In this document: piece after piece, positions 39,644-48,916 of the stretch | Layout: every line of letters begins with the position of its first letter | How positions within the stretch are numbered: the first letter of the stretch is position 1 | Assembly (NCBI RefSeq): GCF_039525805.1 | Contig: NZ_BAAAHZ010000003.1 | Source: Dietzia natronolimnaea | Lineage (GTDB): Bacteria > Actinomycetota > Actinomycetes > Mycobacteriales > Mycobacteriaceae | DNA: 64,000 bases | Reading direction: 5' to 3' (one strand) | Translations under genes and position numbers: made by a program | Notes under the pieces: model-generated | The model's database searches: none | Told to the model about the DNA's origin: nothing | Seen by the model: the letters and a program-made list of their open reading frames with translations, nothing else

Positions 39644-40813
39644 TCAGGTGTCCAGGCGCTCGATGATCGTCACGTTGGCGGTGCCGCCGCCCTCGCACAT
39701 CGTCTGCAGGCCGTAGCGGCCGCCGGTGCGCTCGAGCTCGTTCAGGAGTGTGGCGAACAGTTTCGCGCCGGTGGCACCGAGCGGGTGACCGAGGGCGATG
39801 CCGCCGCCGTTGGGGTTCACCCGGGCCGGGTCGGCGCCGATCTCCTTGATCCAGGCCAACACGACGGGGGCGAACGCCTCGTTGATCTCCACCACGTCGA
39901 TGTCGTCGATCGTCAGTCCGGTCTTCTCCAGGGCCCACCGGGTGGCGGGGATCGGCGCGGAGAGCATCATCACCGGATCGTCGCCGCGCACGGTGAGGTG
40001 GTGGATCCGGGCCCGCGGCGTCAGACCGTACTTCTCCACCGCCTCCGCGGACGCGAGCAGCCCCGCGGACGCCCCGTCGGAGATCTGTGACGCCACCGCG
40101 GCGGTCAGGGACCCTCCCTCGGCGAGCACCGGCAGTGAGGCCATCTTCTCGAGTGTGGTCTCACGGGTGGTCTCGTCCGACTCGAGTCCGGCCAGCGGGA
40201 CGTACTCACCAGCGAACCGGCCCTCGGCGATCGCGGCGCGGGCGCGGGAGTGCGACTGCAGCGCCCACTGCTCCATCTCCTCGCGGGAGATGTCCCACTT
40301 GTCGGCCATCATCTGCGCGCCGTTAAACTGCGAGATCTCCTGGGCGCCGAAGCGCTCGACCCACCCGGTGGAGCCGGTGAACGGGTCGTCGAACCCGTAC
40401 TCGCGACCCGCCAGCATGGCCGACGAGATGGGCAGGGCGCTCATGTTCTGGACTCCACCGAACAGCACCACGTCCTGGGTCCCGGACATGATCCCCTGGG
40501 CCCCGAAGTGGATGGCCTGCTGGCTGGATCCGCACTGGCGGTCGACGGTCGTGCCGGGCACGCCGAGGGGCATCCCCGCCGCGAGCCACGCGGAGCGCGC
40601 GATGTTGCCCGCCTGGGGGCCGATGGCGTCCACGCAGCCGAAGATCACGTCGTCGACGACCTCCGGGTCGATCCCCGTGCGCTCGACGACGGCGCGGATG
40701 ACGTGCGCGCCCAGGTCCGCCGGGTGCTGGCCGGACAGGCTGCCGCCGCGCTTACCCGCGGGCGTCCGGACTGCGTCGATCACGTAGGCCTCGCGGCCGG
40801 TCACGCTGGTCAT
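39644..40813 (-). CDS. fadA6: Thiolase FadA6 of HIP catabolism
   Basis: 389 codons from the ATG at 40813. Thiolase with nucleophile Cys94 in TTVDRQCGSSQQ, GGGIALGHPLGATGAK with the catalytic His, and TMCEGGGTANV with the second Cys. FadA6 (Rv3556c) cleaves the chain left after ring C opening. It lies directly downstream of kstR2 on the same strand (45-bp gap), as in M. tuberculosis, and is probably driven from the operator at 41455. Confidence 0.92.
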   Translation of the reverse strand: MTSVTGREAYVIDAVRTPAGKRGGSLSGQHPADLGAHVIRAVVERTGIDPEVVDDVIFGCVDAIGPQAGNIARSAWLAAGMPLGVPGTTVDRQCGSSQQAIHFGAQGIMSGTQDVVLFGGVQNMSALPISSAMLAGREYGFDDPFTGSTGWVERFGAQEISQFNGAQMMADKWDISREEMEQWALQSHSRARAAIAEGRFAGEYVPLAGLESDETTRETTLEKMASLPVLAEGGSLTAAVASQISDGASAGLLASAEAVEKYGLTPRARIHHLTVRGDDPVMMLSAPIPATRWALEKTGLTIDDIDVVEINEAFAPVVLAWIKEIGADPARVNPNGGGIALGHPLGATGAKLFATLLNELERTGGRYGLQTMCEGGGTANVTIIERLDT

Positions 40814-40857
40814 GTGTCTCCTCGTGGGGGTATGAGATCAGGATGGGGTGGTGCTGA

Positions 40858-41439
40858 TCAGTCGACGGCCAGGCCGTCGAGCACTATGCGCAGGTACTGG
40901 TCCGCGATCGCGGCGTGGTCGTCGGCGTCCTCCGGCCGGTACCAGCGCACGGCCACCCAGACGGTGTCCCGGAGGAACCGGTAGGTGAGCCGGATGTCGA
41001 GGTCGGGACGGAACTCCCCGGACTCCATTCCCCGACTCAACACGTCGGTCCACATCTCGCGGAACTCGGTGTTGCGCTCGCGGAGGTAGTCGAACCTCGG
41101 GTTGCCCCGGAGATGCTTGAGCTCGTCCTGGTAGATGGCCACCTCGTCGCGGTGGCGGTGGATGGCCTCGAACGAGACGCGCACCAGCCCCTCGAGGGTC
41201 TCCCGGGGCGACGACCCCGCGTCGACGATCCGCTGGTAGTCCCCGAAGAGCGAGTCGAGGAATCCGCGGAGGATCTCGTCTACGATCGCCTCCTTGGACG
41301 AGAAGTGGTGGTACAGGCTGCCCGAGAGGATGCCGGCCGCGTCGGCGATGTCTCGCACGGTGGTGGCGCGGAGGCCGCGCTCGGCGAAGAGCCCGGCGGC
41401 GATCGCCAGGAGCTCCTCACGTCTGGTCGTGCTGGTCAT
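40858..41439 (-). CDS. kstR2: TetR-family repressor KstR2
   Basis: 193 codons from the ATG at 41439. N-terminal TetR helix-turn-helix TTVRDIADAAGILSGSLYHHF (about residues 26-46) is followed by an all-helical ligand domain. KstR2 (Rv3557c) represses the HIP genes and is released by HIP-CoA. It has its own operator 16 bp upstream of the start codon, so autoregulation is likely, and four more matching sites stand in front of neighbouring operons. Confidence 0.93.
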   Translation of the reverse strand: MTSTTRREELLAIAAGLFAERGLRATTVRDIADAAGILSGSLYHHFSSKEAIVDEILRGFLDSLFGDYQRIVDAGSSPRETLEGLVRVSFEAIHRHRDEVAIYQDELKHLRGNPRFDYLRERNTEFREMWTDVLSRGMESGEFRPDLDIRLTYRFLRDTVWVAVRWYRPEDADDHAAIADQYLRIVLDGLAVD

Positions 41440-41454
41440 TCGGCCACCCTACCA

Positions 41455-41472
41455 ACCAAGCACTTGCTAGGT
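41455..41472. promoter_or_regulatory. KstR2-type operator at the kstR2 promoter
   Basis: ACCAAGCACTTGCTAGGT. The first 14 bp match AnCAAGnnCTTGnT completely; one mismatch to the local 18-bp palindrome. Lies 16 bp upstream of the kstR2 ATG and 80 bp from the divergent lipoprotein gene. Confidence 0.87.
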
Positions 41473-41551
41473 ACAGGACACCGCGACCCGAGGCCTGCGG
41501 CGGCCGCGTCGGTCCGCCCGCCGGCGCGGCCGACTGCCTAGACTCCCCACC

Positions 41552-42340
41552 ATGCGCCCCACGATCTCGTCCCCACCGCGCCGAGCCGGTCGCCGTGTCC
41601 TCGCGGCCTCGGCGGCGTTCGGCCTCGCCCTGAGCCTCACCGCCTGCACGATCGGCGAGACCGGCGACGACGACACCCCCGCGGGCACGACCACAGCGGT
41701 GGCCGAGGCGCCCCGGGACCAGCCGACGAGCGCACCGGGCGCGCCGGACGCAGGCGTCGACCAGTTGGTGCTGAACGCCGACGACGCCCCCGAACTGGGC
41801 CTGTCCCCCGTCTCGTCCGAGGACATCGCGGGAGGGGTCGGCGCGCTGGAGGACATCGCCGCGGGGATCCGTGTCGACCCCGAGCGTTGCGCGGATTTCA
41901 GCCAGGACGCCTTCCTCGCCCAGGCCGAACCGGGCGCGATGGCGATCCAGGCGGGCCAGAGCGGGAACTCCGCGTACGCGGTGTCCGTGACGACGGTGAC
42001 CGACAGCCTTCCCGCTCGTGAACAGCTCATCGCCGACTGCCCGACCATGACGGTCACGATCCCCCTCGAGGGGACCGAGGTGACCACCCGGGCCGAGAAC
42101 TCGCTGCTGGAACTCCAGGCTCCCGAGGGCGTGGAGCACTTCGCCGCCATCTCGCAGACCAACACCATGGACATGATGGGTCAGGAGATGCTCACGGGGA
42201 ACGTCCTGATCACCGGGGTCGTGCGGGGGATCGGAGTCTCCGTCACGGTCGCCAACGGTGTGGGGCCGGTCTCCGACGTGGAACGGGACACGGCTGTGGA
42301 CGCCTTCGGCAAGCAGGTCGAGAAGATCCGGAACGCCTGA
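41552..42340 (+). CDS. Putative lipoprotein of unknown function
   Basis: 262 codons from the ATG at 41552. Basic N terminus with twin Arg (RRAGRR), hydrophobic segment and lipobox LSLTAC with Cys32 as the acylated residue. The mature domain begins after a Thr/Ala/Pro-rich linker and carries two Cys (ERCADF and ADCPTM) spaced about 60 residues, similar in layout to mycobacterial lipoprotein sensor domains (PknH-like/DUF5642-like); family assignment is tentative. It faces kstR2 across the KstR2-type operator, so it may share its control. Role in steroid use unknown. Confidence 0.75.
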   Translation: MRPTISSPPRRAGRRVLAASAAFGLALSLTACTIGETGDDDTPAGTTTAVAEAPRDQPTSAPGAPDAGVDQLVLNADDAPELGLSPVSSEDIAGGVGALEDIAAGIRVDPERCADFSQDAFLAQAEPGAMAIQAGQSGNSAYAVSVTTVTDSLPAREQLIADCPTMTVTIPLEGTEVTTRAENSLLELQAPEGVEHFAAISQTNTMDMMGQEMLTGNVLITGVVRGIGVSVTVANGVGPVSDVERDTAVDAFGKQVEKIRNA

Positions 42341-42374
42341 CCCGCGGTGGCCCCGGGCCCGGGGCCACCGCGGG
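42341..42374. terminator. Hairpin between the lipoprotein gene and ipdF
   Basis: Perfect 14-bp arms CCCGCGGTGGCCCC and GGGGCCACCGCGGG with a 6-nt loop, exactly between two convergent stop codons. Confidence 0.88.
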
Positions 42375-43192
42375 TCAGGCCCGCTGGGACGAGATGGAGA
42401 CGACCTCCCCGGTGAGGTAGGTGGTGTAGTCGCTGGCGAGCATGGCGATGGTCGCGGCCACCTCCCAGACGTCGGCGGCCCGCCCGAACGCCTCCTTGGC
42501 GGCGAGCTCGTCGAGGAGCTCGGCGGAGGCCGACTTCTCCAGGAACGCGTGGCGGGCGATGGAGGGCGCGATCGCGTTGATGCGCACGCCGAAGTCGGCG
42601 CCCTCGATCGCGGAACACCGGGTGAGCGCCATGACGCCGGCCTTGGCCGCCGCGTAGTGCGCCTGCGCCCGCTGCGCGCGCCACCCCAGCACCGAGGCGT
42701 TGTTGACGATCACCCCGTTGTGGGGCACGTCGCGGAAGTACCGCAGCGCCGCGCGGGTCGCGCGGAACGTGCCGTTGAGCGTGATGTCGAGGACCCGGTC
42801 CCAGTCCTCGTCGGTCATGTCGACCAGCTCACCCTCGCCTCCGAAGCCGGCGTTGTTGACCAGCACGTCGATGCGGCCGAGCTTTTCGGCGGCGCCGGAG
42901 ATCAGCGCGTCGACGTCCGAGGTCGACTGCACGTTGCAGGTGATGGCCTCGAACCGCTGCTCGGGGAACTCGGCGGCGAGCGTGTCGCGGGCCTCGTTCA
43001 TGCGGCGCTCGTGGAAGTCCGACACCAGCACGTCGGCACCCTCGAGCGCGGCGCGACGTGCGGCCGAGAACCCGATCCCCGTGCCGGCGGCCGCCGTCAC
43101 CACGACCTTCTTGCCCGCGAGCAGCCCGTGTCCCGGGGTCTCCTCGGGCACCGTGGACAGCGGGGACGCGGCGAGGGGGGACTTGTGCTGGG

Positions 43193-43196
<4 letters not shown>
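42375..43196 (-). CDS. ipdF: Short-chain dehydrogenase IpdF (Rv3559c)
   Basis: 273 codons from the ATG at 43196 overlapping the fadE30 stop by 4 bp. SDR with cofactor motif TAAAGTGIGFSAAR, NNAGFGGEGE and active site QAHYAAAKAG. IpdF oxidises the 5-hydroxyl of the HIP side-chain-shortened CoA ester. Gene order kstR2, ipdF, fadE30 corresponds to Rv3557c, Rv3559c, Rv3560c. Confidence 0.9.
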
Positions 43197-44425
<1,229 letters not shown>

Positions 44426-44436
44426 GGGGCCACTCT

Positions 44437-44454
44437 ACCAAGCACTTGCTTGGT
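44437..44454. promoter_or_regulatory. KstR2-type operator between fadE30 and the mycofactocin-type SDR
   Basis: ACCAAGCACTTGCTTGGT matches both AnCAAGnnCTTGnT and the full 18-bp palindrome without error. Confidence 0.9.
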
Positions 44455-44503
44455 TTGCCGGAACCGGCCGCCCCCGCGGACCGCGTCGGGTGTGATGGTC
44501 GAC

Positions 44504-45358
44504 ATGAGCACACCCGTCACGCCCCTGGAGGGCAAGGTCGCACTGGTCACCGGCGCCGCCCGGGCACAGGGCCGGGCCCACGCCGTCCGTCTCGCCTCGG
44601 AGGGCGCGGACGTCGTGGTCACCGACATCTGCGCCCCCGTATCCGAGTCCGTCTCCTACCCGGCGCCGACACCGGACGATCTCGCCGAGACCGTTCGCCT
44701 GGTCGAGGAGGCCGGGGGCAGATCCCTCTCGGCCGTCCTCGACATCCGGGAACTGGGCCCGCTGCAGGACCTGGTCACCCGCACCATCGCCACCTTCGGC
44801 CGGCTGGACATCGTCGTCGCCAACGCCGGCGTCCTCAACTGGGGCCGGCTGTGGGAGCTGCCGGAGGACGACTGGGACATGGTCATCGGCGTCAACCTCA
44901 GCGGCACGTGGCGGACGATCCGCGCGGCGGTGCCGGCGATGATCTCCGCGGGCAACGGCGGGTCGATCATCATCGTCAGCTCGTCGGCGGGCCTCAAGGC
45001 CACGCCGGGCAACGGGCACTACTCGGCCTCCAAAGCCGGCCTGGTCGCGCTGACCAACTCACTCGCCCTCGAGGCGGGCGAGTTCGGCATCCGGGTCAAC
45101 TCGATCCACCCGTACTCGGTGGACACGCCGATGATCGACCCCGACGGCATGGCGGAGATCTTCGGCCGGTTCCCGTCGTACCTGCACAGCTTCTCGCCGA
45201 TGCCCCTCAAGAACGTCCTCGCGGACGGCGTCAGCACCCTGGCGGACTTCATGCCCCCCGAGGAGGTCGCCGACGTGGTGTCGTTCCTGGCCGGGGACGG
45301 TTCCCGCTCGATCTCGGGGGTCCAGGTCCCGTTCGACCGGGGCGCGCTCAGGTACTGA
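44504..45358 (+). CDS. Mycofactocin-coupled-type SDR oxidoreductase
   Basis: 284 codons from the ATG at 44504 (in-frame ATG/GTG starts lie 9-12 bp upstream). SDR with VTGAARAQGRAHAVRLASEG, then the insert DICAPVSESVSYPAPTPDDL that is typical of mycofactocin-associated SDRs, whose NAD is bound permanently. ANAG and GHYSASKAGLV complete the site. Sits right behind a KstR2-type operator and upstream of fadD3; M. tuberculosis has no SDR at this place. Probably oxidises a hydroxylated HIP-type intermediate, passing electrons to mycofactocin; that is inference. Confidence 0.82.
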   Translation: MSTPVTPLEGKVALVTGAARAQGRAHAVRLASEGADVVVTDICAPVSESVSYPAPTPDDLAETVRLVEEAGGRSLSAVLDIRELGPLQDLVTRTIATFGRLDIVVANAGVLNWGRLWELPEDDWDMVIGVNLSGTWRTIRAAVPAMISAGNGGSIIIVSSSAGLKATPGNGHYSASKAGLVALTNSLALEAGEFGIRVNSIHPYSVDTPMIDPDGMAEIFGRFPSYLHSFSPMPLKNVLADGVSTLADFMPPEEVADVVSFLAGDGSRSISGVQVPFDRGALRY

Positions 45359-45369
45359 GCACGGGGCCG

Positions 45370-45387
45370 ACCAAGCAGGTGCTTGGT
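45370..45387. promoter_or_regulatory. KstR2-type operator upstream of fadD3
   Basis: ACCAAGCAGGTGCTTGGT is a perfect 18-bp palindrome apart from the two central bases, 43 bp upstream of the fadD3 ATG. It does not fit the shorter motif AnCAAGnnCTTGnT, which suggests that the outer half-sites matter. Confidence 0.82.
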
Positions 45388-45429
45388 ACCGTGGTGGGCG
45401 CCACACCCGCAGCACCCGAGGAGTCCGCG

Positions 45430-47022
45430 ATGAACGACAGCTCCACCGCCGCCCCCCGCGACGTCGAGACCACCGCCGCCGCCCTGCGCCGGGCGGCGGC
45501 ACTCTGGCCGGATCGCGAGGCGGTCGCCGACGTCCAGCCCGGTCAGGACACCCGGTGGACGTGGGCGCAGCTGCTCGACGAGGTCCGCCGCTTCGCCGCG
45601 GGCCTGGTCGCGCGCGGGGTCGAGCGGGGGGACCGCGTGGTGATCTGGGCGCCCAACACCCGCCACTGGATCGTGGCCGCGCTCGGGGTGCAGTACGCCG
45701 GCGGGACGGTGGTCCCCGCCAACACGCGCTACACCGGTAGTGAGACCCTCGAATTGGTCCAGCGGACGCACGCGACCGCCGCGGTCGTCGCGGGCGCCTT
45801 CCTCGGTGCCGAGCGGATCGCCGACCTGAGCTCCGCGGCGGGCGGGTCGCTCGCCGGCGCCACGCGGCTGCGGACGCTCGTGCGGGTCCCCCTCGACGGC
45901 GGTGACACCGCGACCGCCGACCTCGCCGTCGTCGACTTCACCGACCTCCAGGCGGAGGCCACCGACTCCGCGCTCGCGGAGGCCGACGCCCGCGCCGACT
46001 CGGTGACGGGTGACGACGTGGCCGACATTCTGTTCACCTCCGGCACCACCGGCAAGAGCAAGGGCGTGGTGGCGCTGCACCGCCAGACCGTCGCCGGTGC
46101 GCGCGCCTGGGGGTCGAACGGCGGACTCACCGAGCGCGACCGCTACCTCATCGTCAACCCGTTCTTCCACAGCTTCGGCTACAAGGCCGGGTTCCTGGTC
46201 TGCACTCTCTTCGGTTCGACCGTCATCCCGCTGGCCGTGTACTACCCCACCGAGACCATGCGGCTCGTGCAGGACGAGGGCGCCACCGTCCTGCCCGGCG
46301 CCCCCACGATCTTCCAGACGATCCTGGACGCGCCGGACCGGGCGGGGTTCGATCTGTCCTCCCTGCGCCTGGCCGTGACCGGCGCGTCGGTCGTCCCGGT
46401 GGTCCTGGTCGAGCGGATGCAGTCCGACCTGGGGCTGGAGACCGTCCTCACCGCCTACGGGCAGACCGAGACGATGGGCTTCATCACCACCACCACGGCG
46501 GACGACGACGACGTCACCGTCGCCACCACGTGCGGGCGGGCGTACCCCGGCATGGAGATCCGGATCGGGGACTCCGGCGAGATCCTCACCCGCGGCGAGA
46601 TGGTGATGCAGGGGTATCTCGACGACCCGGAGAACACCGCGGAGGCCATCGACCCCGACGGCTGGCTCCACACCGGCGACGTGGGCGAGATCGACTCCCG
46701 CGGCAACCTCCGGATCACCGACCGGCTCAAGGACATGTACATCACGGGCGGGTTCAACGTGTACCCCGCCGAGGTCGAACAGACGCTCGCGCGCCTGGAC
46801 GGAGTGGTCGAGACCGCCGTCATCGGCGTCCCGGACGACCGGATGGGCGAGGTCGGCAAGGCCTTCGTGGTGCGCCGCGAGGGCTCGTCGCTCACCGAGG
46901 AGGACGTCCTCGGGTTCTGCCGCGAGCACCTGGCCAATTTCAAACGCCCCCGCGCCGTGGAGTTCGTGGAGTCCTTCCCGCGCAACGCCTCGGGCAAGAT
47001 CCTCAAGACCGACCTCCGATGA
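45430..47022 (+). CDS. fadD3: HIP-CoA ligase FadD3
   Basis: 530 codons from the ATG at 45430. ANL ligase with LFTSGTTGKSKGVV (about residue 200), AYGQTETMGFITT, TGDVGEIDSRGNLRITDR and C-terminal FPRNASGKILKTDLR. FadD3 (Rv3561) activates HIP and so makes the inducer HIP-CoA for KstR2. First gene of a run through 52255 (fadD3, SDR, then a crotonase with its own operator, fadE31-33). Confidence 0.91.
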   Translation: MNDSSTAAPRDVETTAAALRRAAALWPDREAVADVQPGQDTRWTWAQLLDEVRRFAAGLVARGVERGDRVVIWAPNTRHWIVAALGVQYAGGTVVPANTRYTGSETLELVQRTHATAAVVAGAFLGAERIADLSSAAGGSLAGATRLRTLVRVPLDGGDTATADLAVVDFTDLQAEATDSALAEADARADSVTGDDVADILFTSGTTGKSKGVVALHRQTVAGARAWGSNGGLTERDRYLIVNPFFHSFGYKAGFLVCTLFGSTVIPLAVYYPTETMRLVQDEGATVLPGAPTIFQTILDAPDRAGFDLSSLRLAVTGASVVPVVLVERMQSDLGLETVLTAYGQTETMGFITTTTADDDDVTVATTCGRAYPGMEIRIGDSGEILTRGEMVMQGYLDDPENTAEAIDPDGWLHTGDVGEIDSRGNLRITDRLKDMYITGGFNVYPAEVEQTLARLDGVVETAVIGVPDDRMGEVGKAFVVRREGSSLTEEDVLGFCREHLANFKRPRAVEFVESFPRNASGKILKTDLR

Positions 47023-47849
47023 GCACGGGCCGCCGGGCGGGTGCCGTCGTGGTCACCGGCGCCTCGGGCGGCATCGGCCGCGCGGTGGCCCGGCGCCTGG
47101 CCGGCGAGTTCCCCGCCAACCCCCTGGTGCTGGGGTACCGCTCGACCGAACCGGTGGACCTGGCGGCGGAGCTCTCCGGCCCGGGGGTCACCGGTTCCGG
47201 TGCCACCGGCCCGGGTGACCACAGCGATTCCGCCCGGCGAGGCGTGGAGTGCGTGAGACTGGCCCCGGGACGCGACGGGACCGACGACGACGAGGTGGCG
47301 GCCTCGATCGATCAGATCGCCTCCCGGTACGGCGGGATCGCCGTCCTCGCCCACTGCGCCGGCCCGCACGTGCCCATGGTCCACCTTTCCCGGACCAGCC
47401 CGGCCGAGCTGCGCGCCCAGCTGGACGCGGACGCCGCCGGGTTCTTCGCGATCGTGCACCCGGCGCTGCCGCATGTGCGCGCGGTGGGCGGCACCGTCGT
47501 CGTCGTCACCACCGCCGCCACCACCCGCTACCCGGTCCGGGACGGCCTGTCCGCGGTCCCCAAGGGCGCGGTCGAGCAGCTGGTGCGGGGTCTGGCGGCG
47601 GAGGAGGGCCGGTTCGGGGTCCGTGTGAACTGCGTGGGCCCGGGGATGCTCACCGACGGGATGGCCGAGAGGCTCATCTCCTCCGGCGACCTCGACGACC
47701 GCGCCCTCGAGGTCACCCGCCGCAACATCCCGCTGCGACGGTTCGGGACCGCGGTGGACGTCGCCGAGGCCGTGGCGTTCCTCGCCTCCGACCGGGCGGG
47801 CTTCATCTCCGGCCAGAAGCTCGACGTCGATGGTGGTTACGGCGTCTGA
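47019..47849 (+). CDS. SDR-fold protein lacking the catalytic tyrosine
   Basis: 276 codons from the ATG at 47019, overlapping fadD3 by 4 bp. Rossmann motif VVTGASGGIGRAVARRL is intact and the C terminus RAGFISGQKLDVDGGYG is FabG-like. The usual NNAG is AHCAGPH, and where YxxxK is expected the sequence is LSAVPKGAVEQL: Lys is there but the Tyr place holds Ser. It may be a non-classical reductase or a binding protein. Coupling to fadD3 suggests HIP metabolism. Its 3' end is triplicated in the DNA downstream (47828-47896). Confidence 0.78.
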   Translation: MSTGRRAGAVVVTGASGGIGRAVARRLAGEFPANPLVLGYRSTEPVDLAAELSGPGVTGSGATGPGDHSDSARRGVECVRLAPGRDGTDDDEVAASIDQIASRYGGIAVLAHCAGPHVPMVHLSRTSPAELRAQLDADAAGFFAIVHPALPHVRAVGGTVVVVTTAATTRYPVRDGLSAVPKGAVEQLVRGLAAEEGRFGVRVNCVGPGMLTDGMAERLISSGDLDDRALEVTRRNIPLRRFGTAVDVAEAVAFLASDRAGFISGQKLDVDGGYGV

Positions 47850-47896
47850 ACGACGGTGGCTACGGAGTCTGAACGGCGGTGGCGACGGCGTCTGAA
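47828..47896 (+). repeat. Three 23-bp tandem copies of the gene end
   Basis: Units start at 47828, 47851 and 47874; each reads like CGACGGTGGCTACGGAGTCT followed by GAA and includes a TGA. The first copy is the true end of the SDR-fold gene (last codons Gly-Tyr-Gly-Val-stop). Confidence 0.9.
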
Positions 47897-47929
47897 TCCG
47901 ATCCGGCGAGCGGGTCCGGTACAGTACCA

Positions 47930-47947
47930 ACCAAGCACTTGCTAGGT
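47930..47947. promoter_or_regulatory. KstR2-type operator upstream of the crotonase-fadE31-33 operon
   Basis: ACCAAGCACTTGCTAGGT, same sequence as the kstR2 operator; ribosome site AAGGAG follows directly and the gene starts at 47965. Confidence 0.87.
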
Positions 47948-47964
47948 AAGGAGATCCCCAGCTC

Positions 47965-48912
47965 ATGACCGACGCACCCATCCCCCCGGTCCTCGGGGTC
48001 GACGACCTCGGACCGGACACGCAGCCCGTGGCCTACGAGGTCTCCGACGGCACCGCGTACGTCACGCTCAACCGCCCCGATTTCCGCAACGCGCAGAACT
48101 CGGTGATGACGTACTCGCTGGACAACGCGTTCATCAAGGCCGTGGAGGACGACGCGGTCAAGGTGATCGTCCTGCGCGCCAACGGCAAGCACTTCTCCGC
48201 GGGCCACGACATCGGCACCACCGAGCGCGACCACCACGTCGAGTACACCAACCGCGCCTCGATCTGGTGGGACCACACCACCCGCGGCGGCGGCGACCGG
48301 CGGCTGGCGCGCGAGACCGAGGTCTACGTGCAGATGTGCCGCCGCTGGCGGGAGATCCCCAAGCCGGTGATCGCCCAGGTGCACGGCGCCTGCATCGCCG
48401 GCGGTCTCATGCTGGCGTGGGTCTGCGACTTCATCGTGGCCTCCGACGACGCGTTCTTCTCCGACCCCGTGGTCAAGATGGGCATCCCGGGCGTGGAGTA
48501 CTTCGCGCACGCCTTCGTCCTGGGTCCCCGCCGCGCCAAGGAGATCCTCTACACCGGTCGACGGTTCACCGCGGCCGATGCTCTGGACTGGGGGATGCTC
48601 AACCACGTGGTCCCCCGCGACCAGCTGCAGGCCAAGGTCGACGAGATCGCCGCCGAGATCAAGGCCATGCCCGCATTCGGGCTCACCCTGGCCAAGAAGG
48701 TCATCAACTCGAACGAGGACCAGATGGGTCTGCAGACCTCCCTGGACACCGCGTTCGGCTGGCACATGTTCGCCCACTCCGCCAACGCCGAGCCCGACGA
48801 CTCGGACTCGTTCTCCGCCTCGCTGGGCGGGATGGACGCGCGGTCGATGCGTGACAGCGCCAACACGGGCTCGACCGGCGGCCCCGCCCCGACCGGCGAG
48901 CAGAAGGGCTGA
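47965..48912 (+). CDS. Crotonase-family protein (enoyl-CoA hydratase/hydrolase type)
   Basis: 315 codons from the ATG at 47965. Crotonase core: KHFSAGHDIGTTER oxyanion segment (about residue 74), HGACIAGGLMLAWVCDF and SDPVVKMGIPGVEYFAH. The two hydratase glutamates are not in their usual places (GGLML, and Asp in SDPVVKMG), so plain hydratase chemistry is doubtful; hydrolase, isomerase or lyase action is possible. Leads the fadE31-32-33 operon behind a KstR2-type operator. Longer than usual, with a disordered tail. Not the same as EchA20. Confidence 0.8.
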   Translation: MTDAPIPPVLGVDDLGPDTQPVAYEVSDGTAYVTLNRPDFRNAQNSVMTYSLDNAFIKAVEDDAVKVIVLRANGKHFSAGHDIGTTERDHHVEYTNRASIWWDHTTRGGGDRRLARETEVYVQMCRRWREIPKPVIAQVHGACIAGGLMLAWVCDFIVASDDAFFSDPVVKMGIPGVEYFAHAFVLGPRRAKEILYTGRRFTAADALDWGMLNHVVPRDQLQAKVDEIAAEIKAMPAFGLTLAKKVINSNEDQMGLQTSLDTAFGWHMFAHSANAEPDDSDSFSASLGGMDARSMRDSANTGSTGGPAPTGEQKG

Positions 48913-48916
48913 CGCC

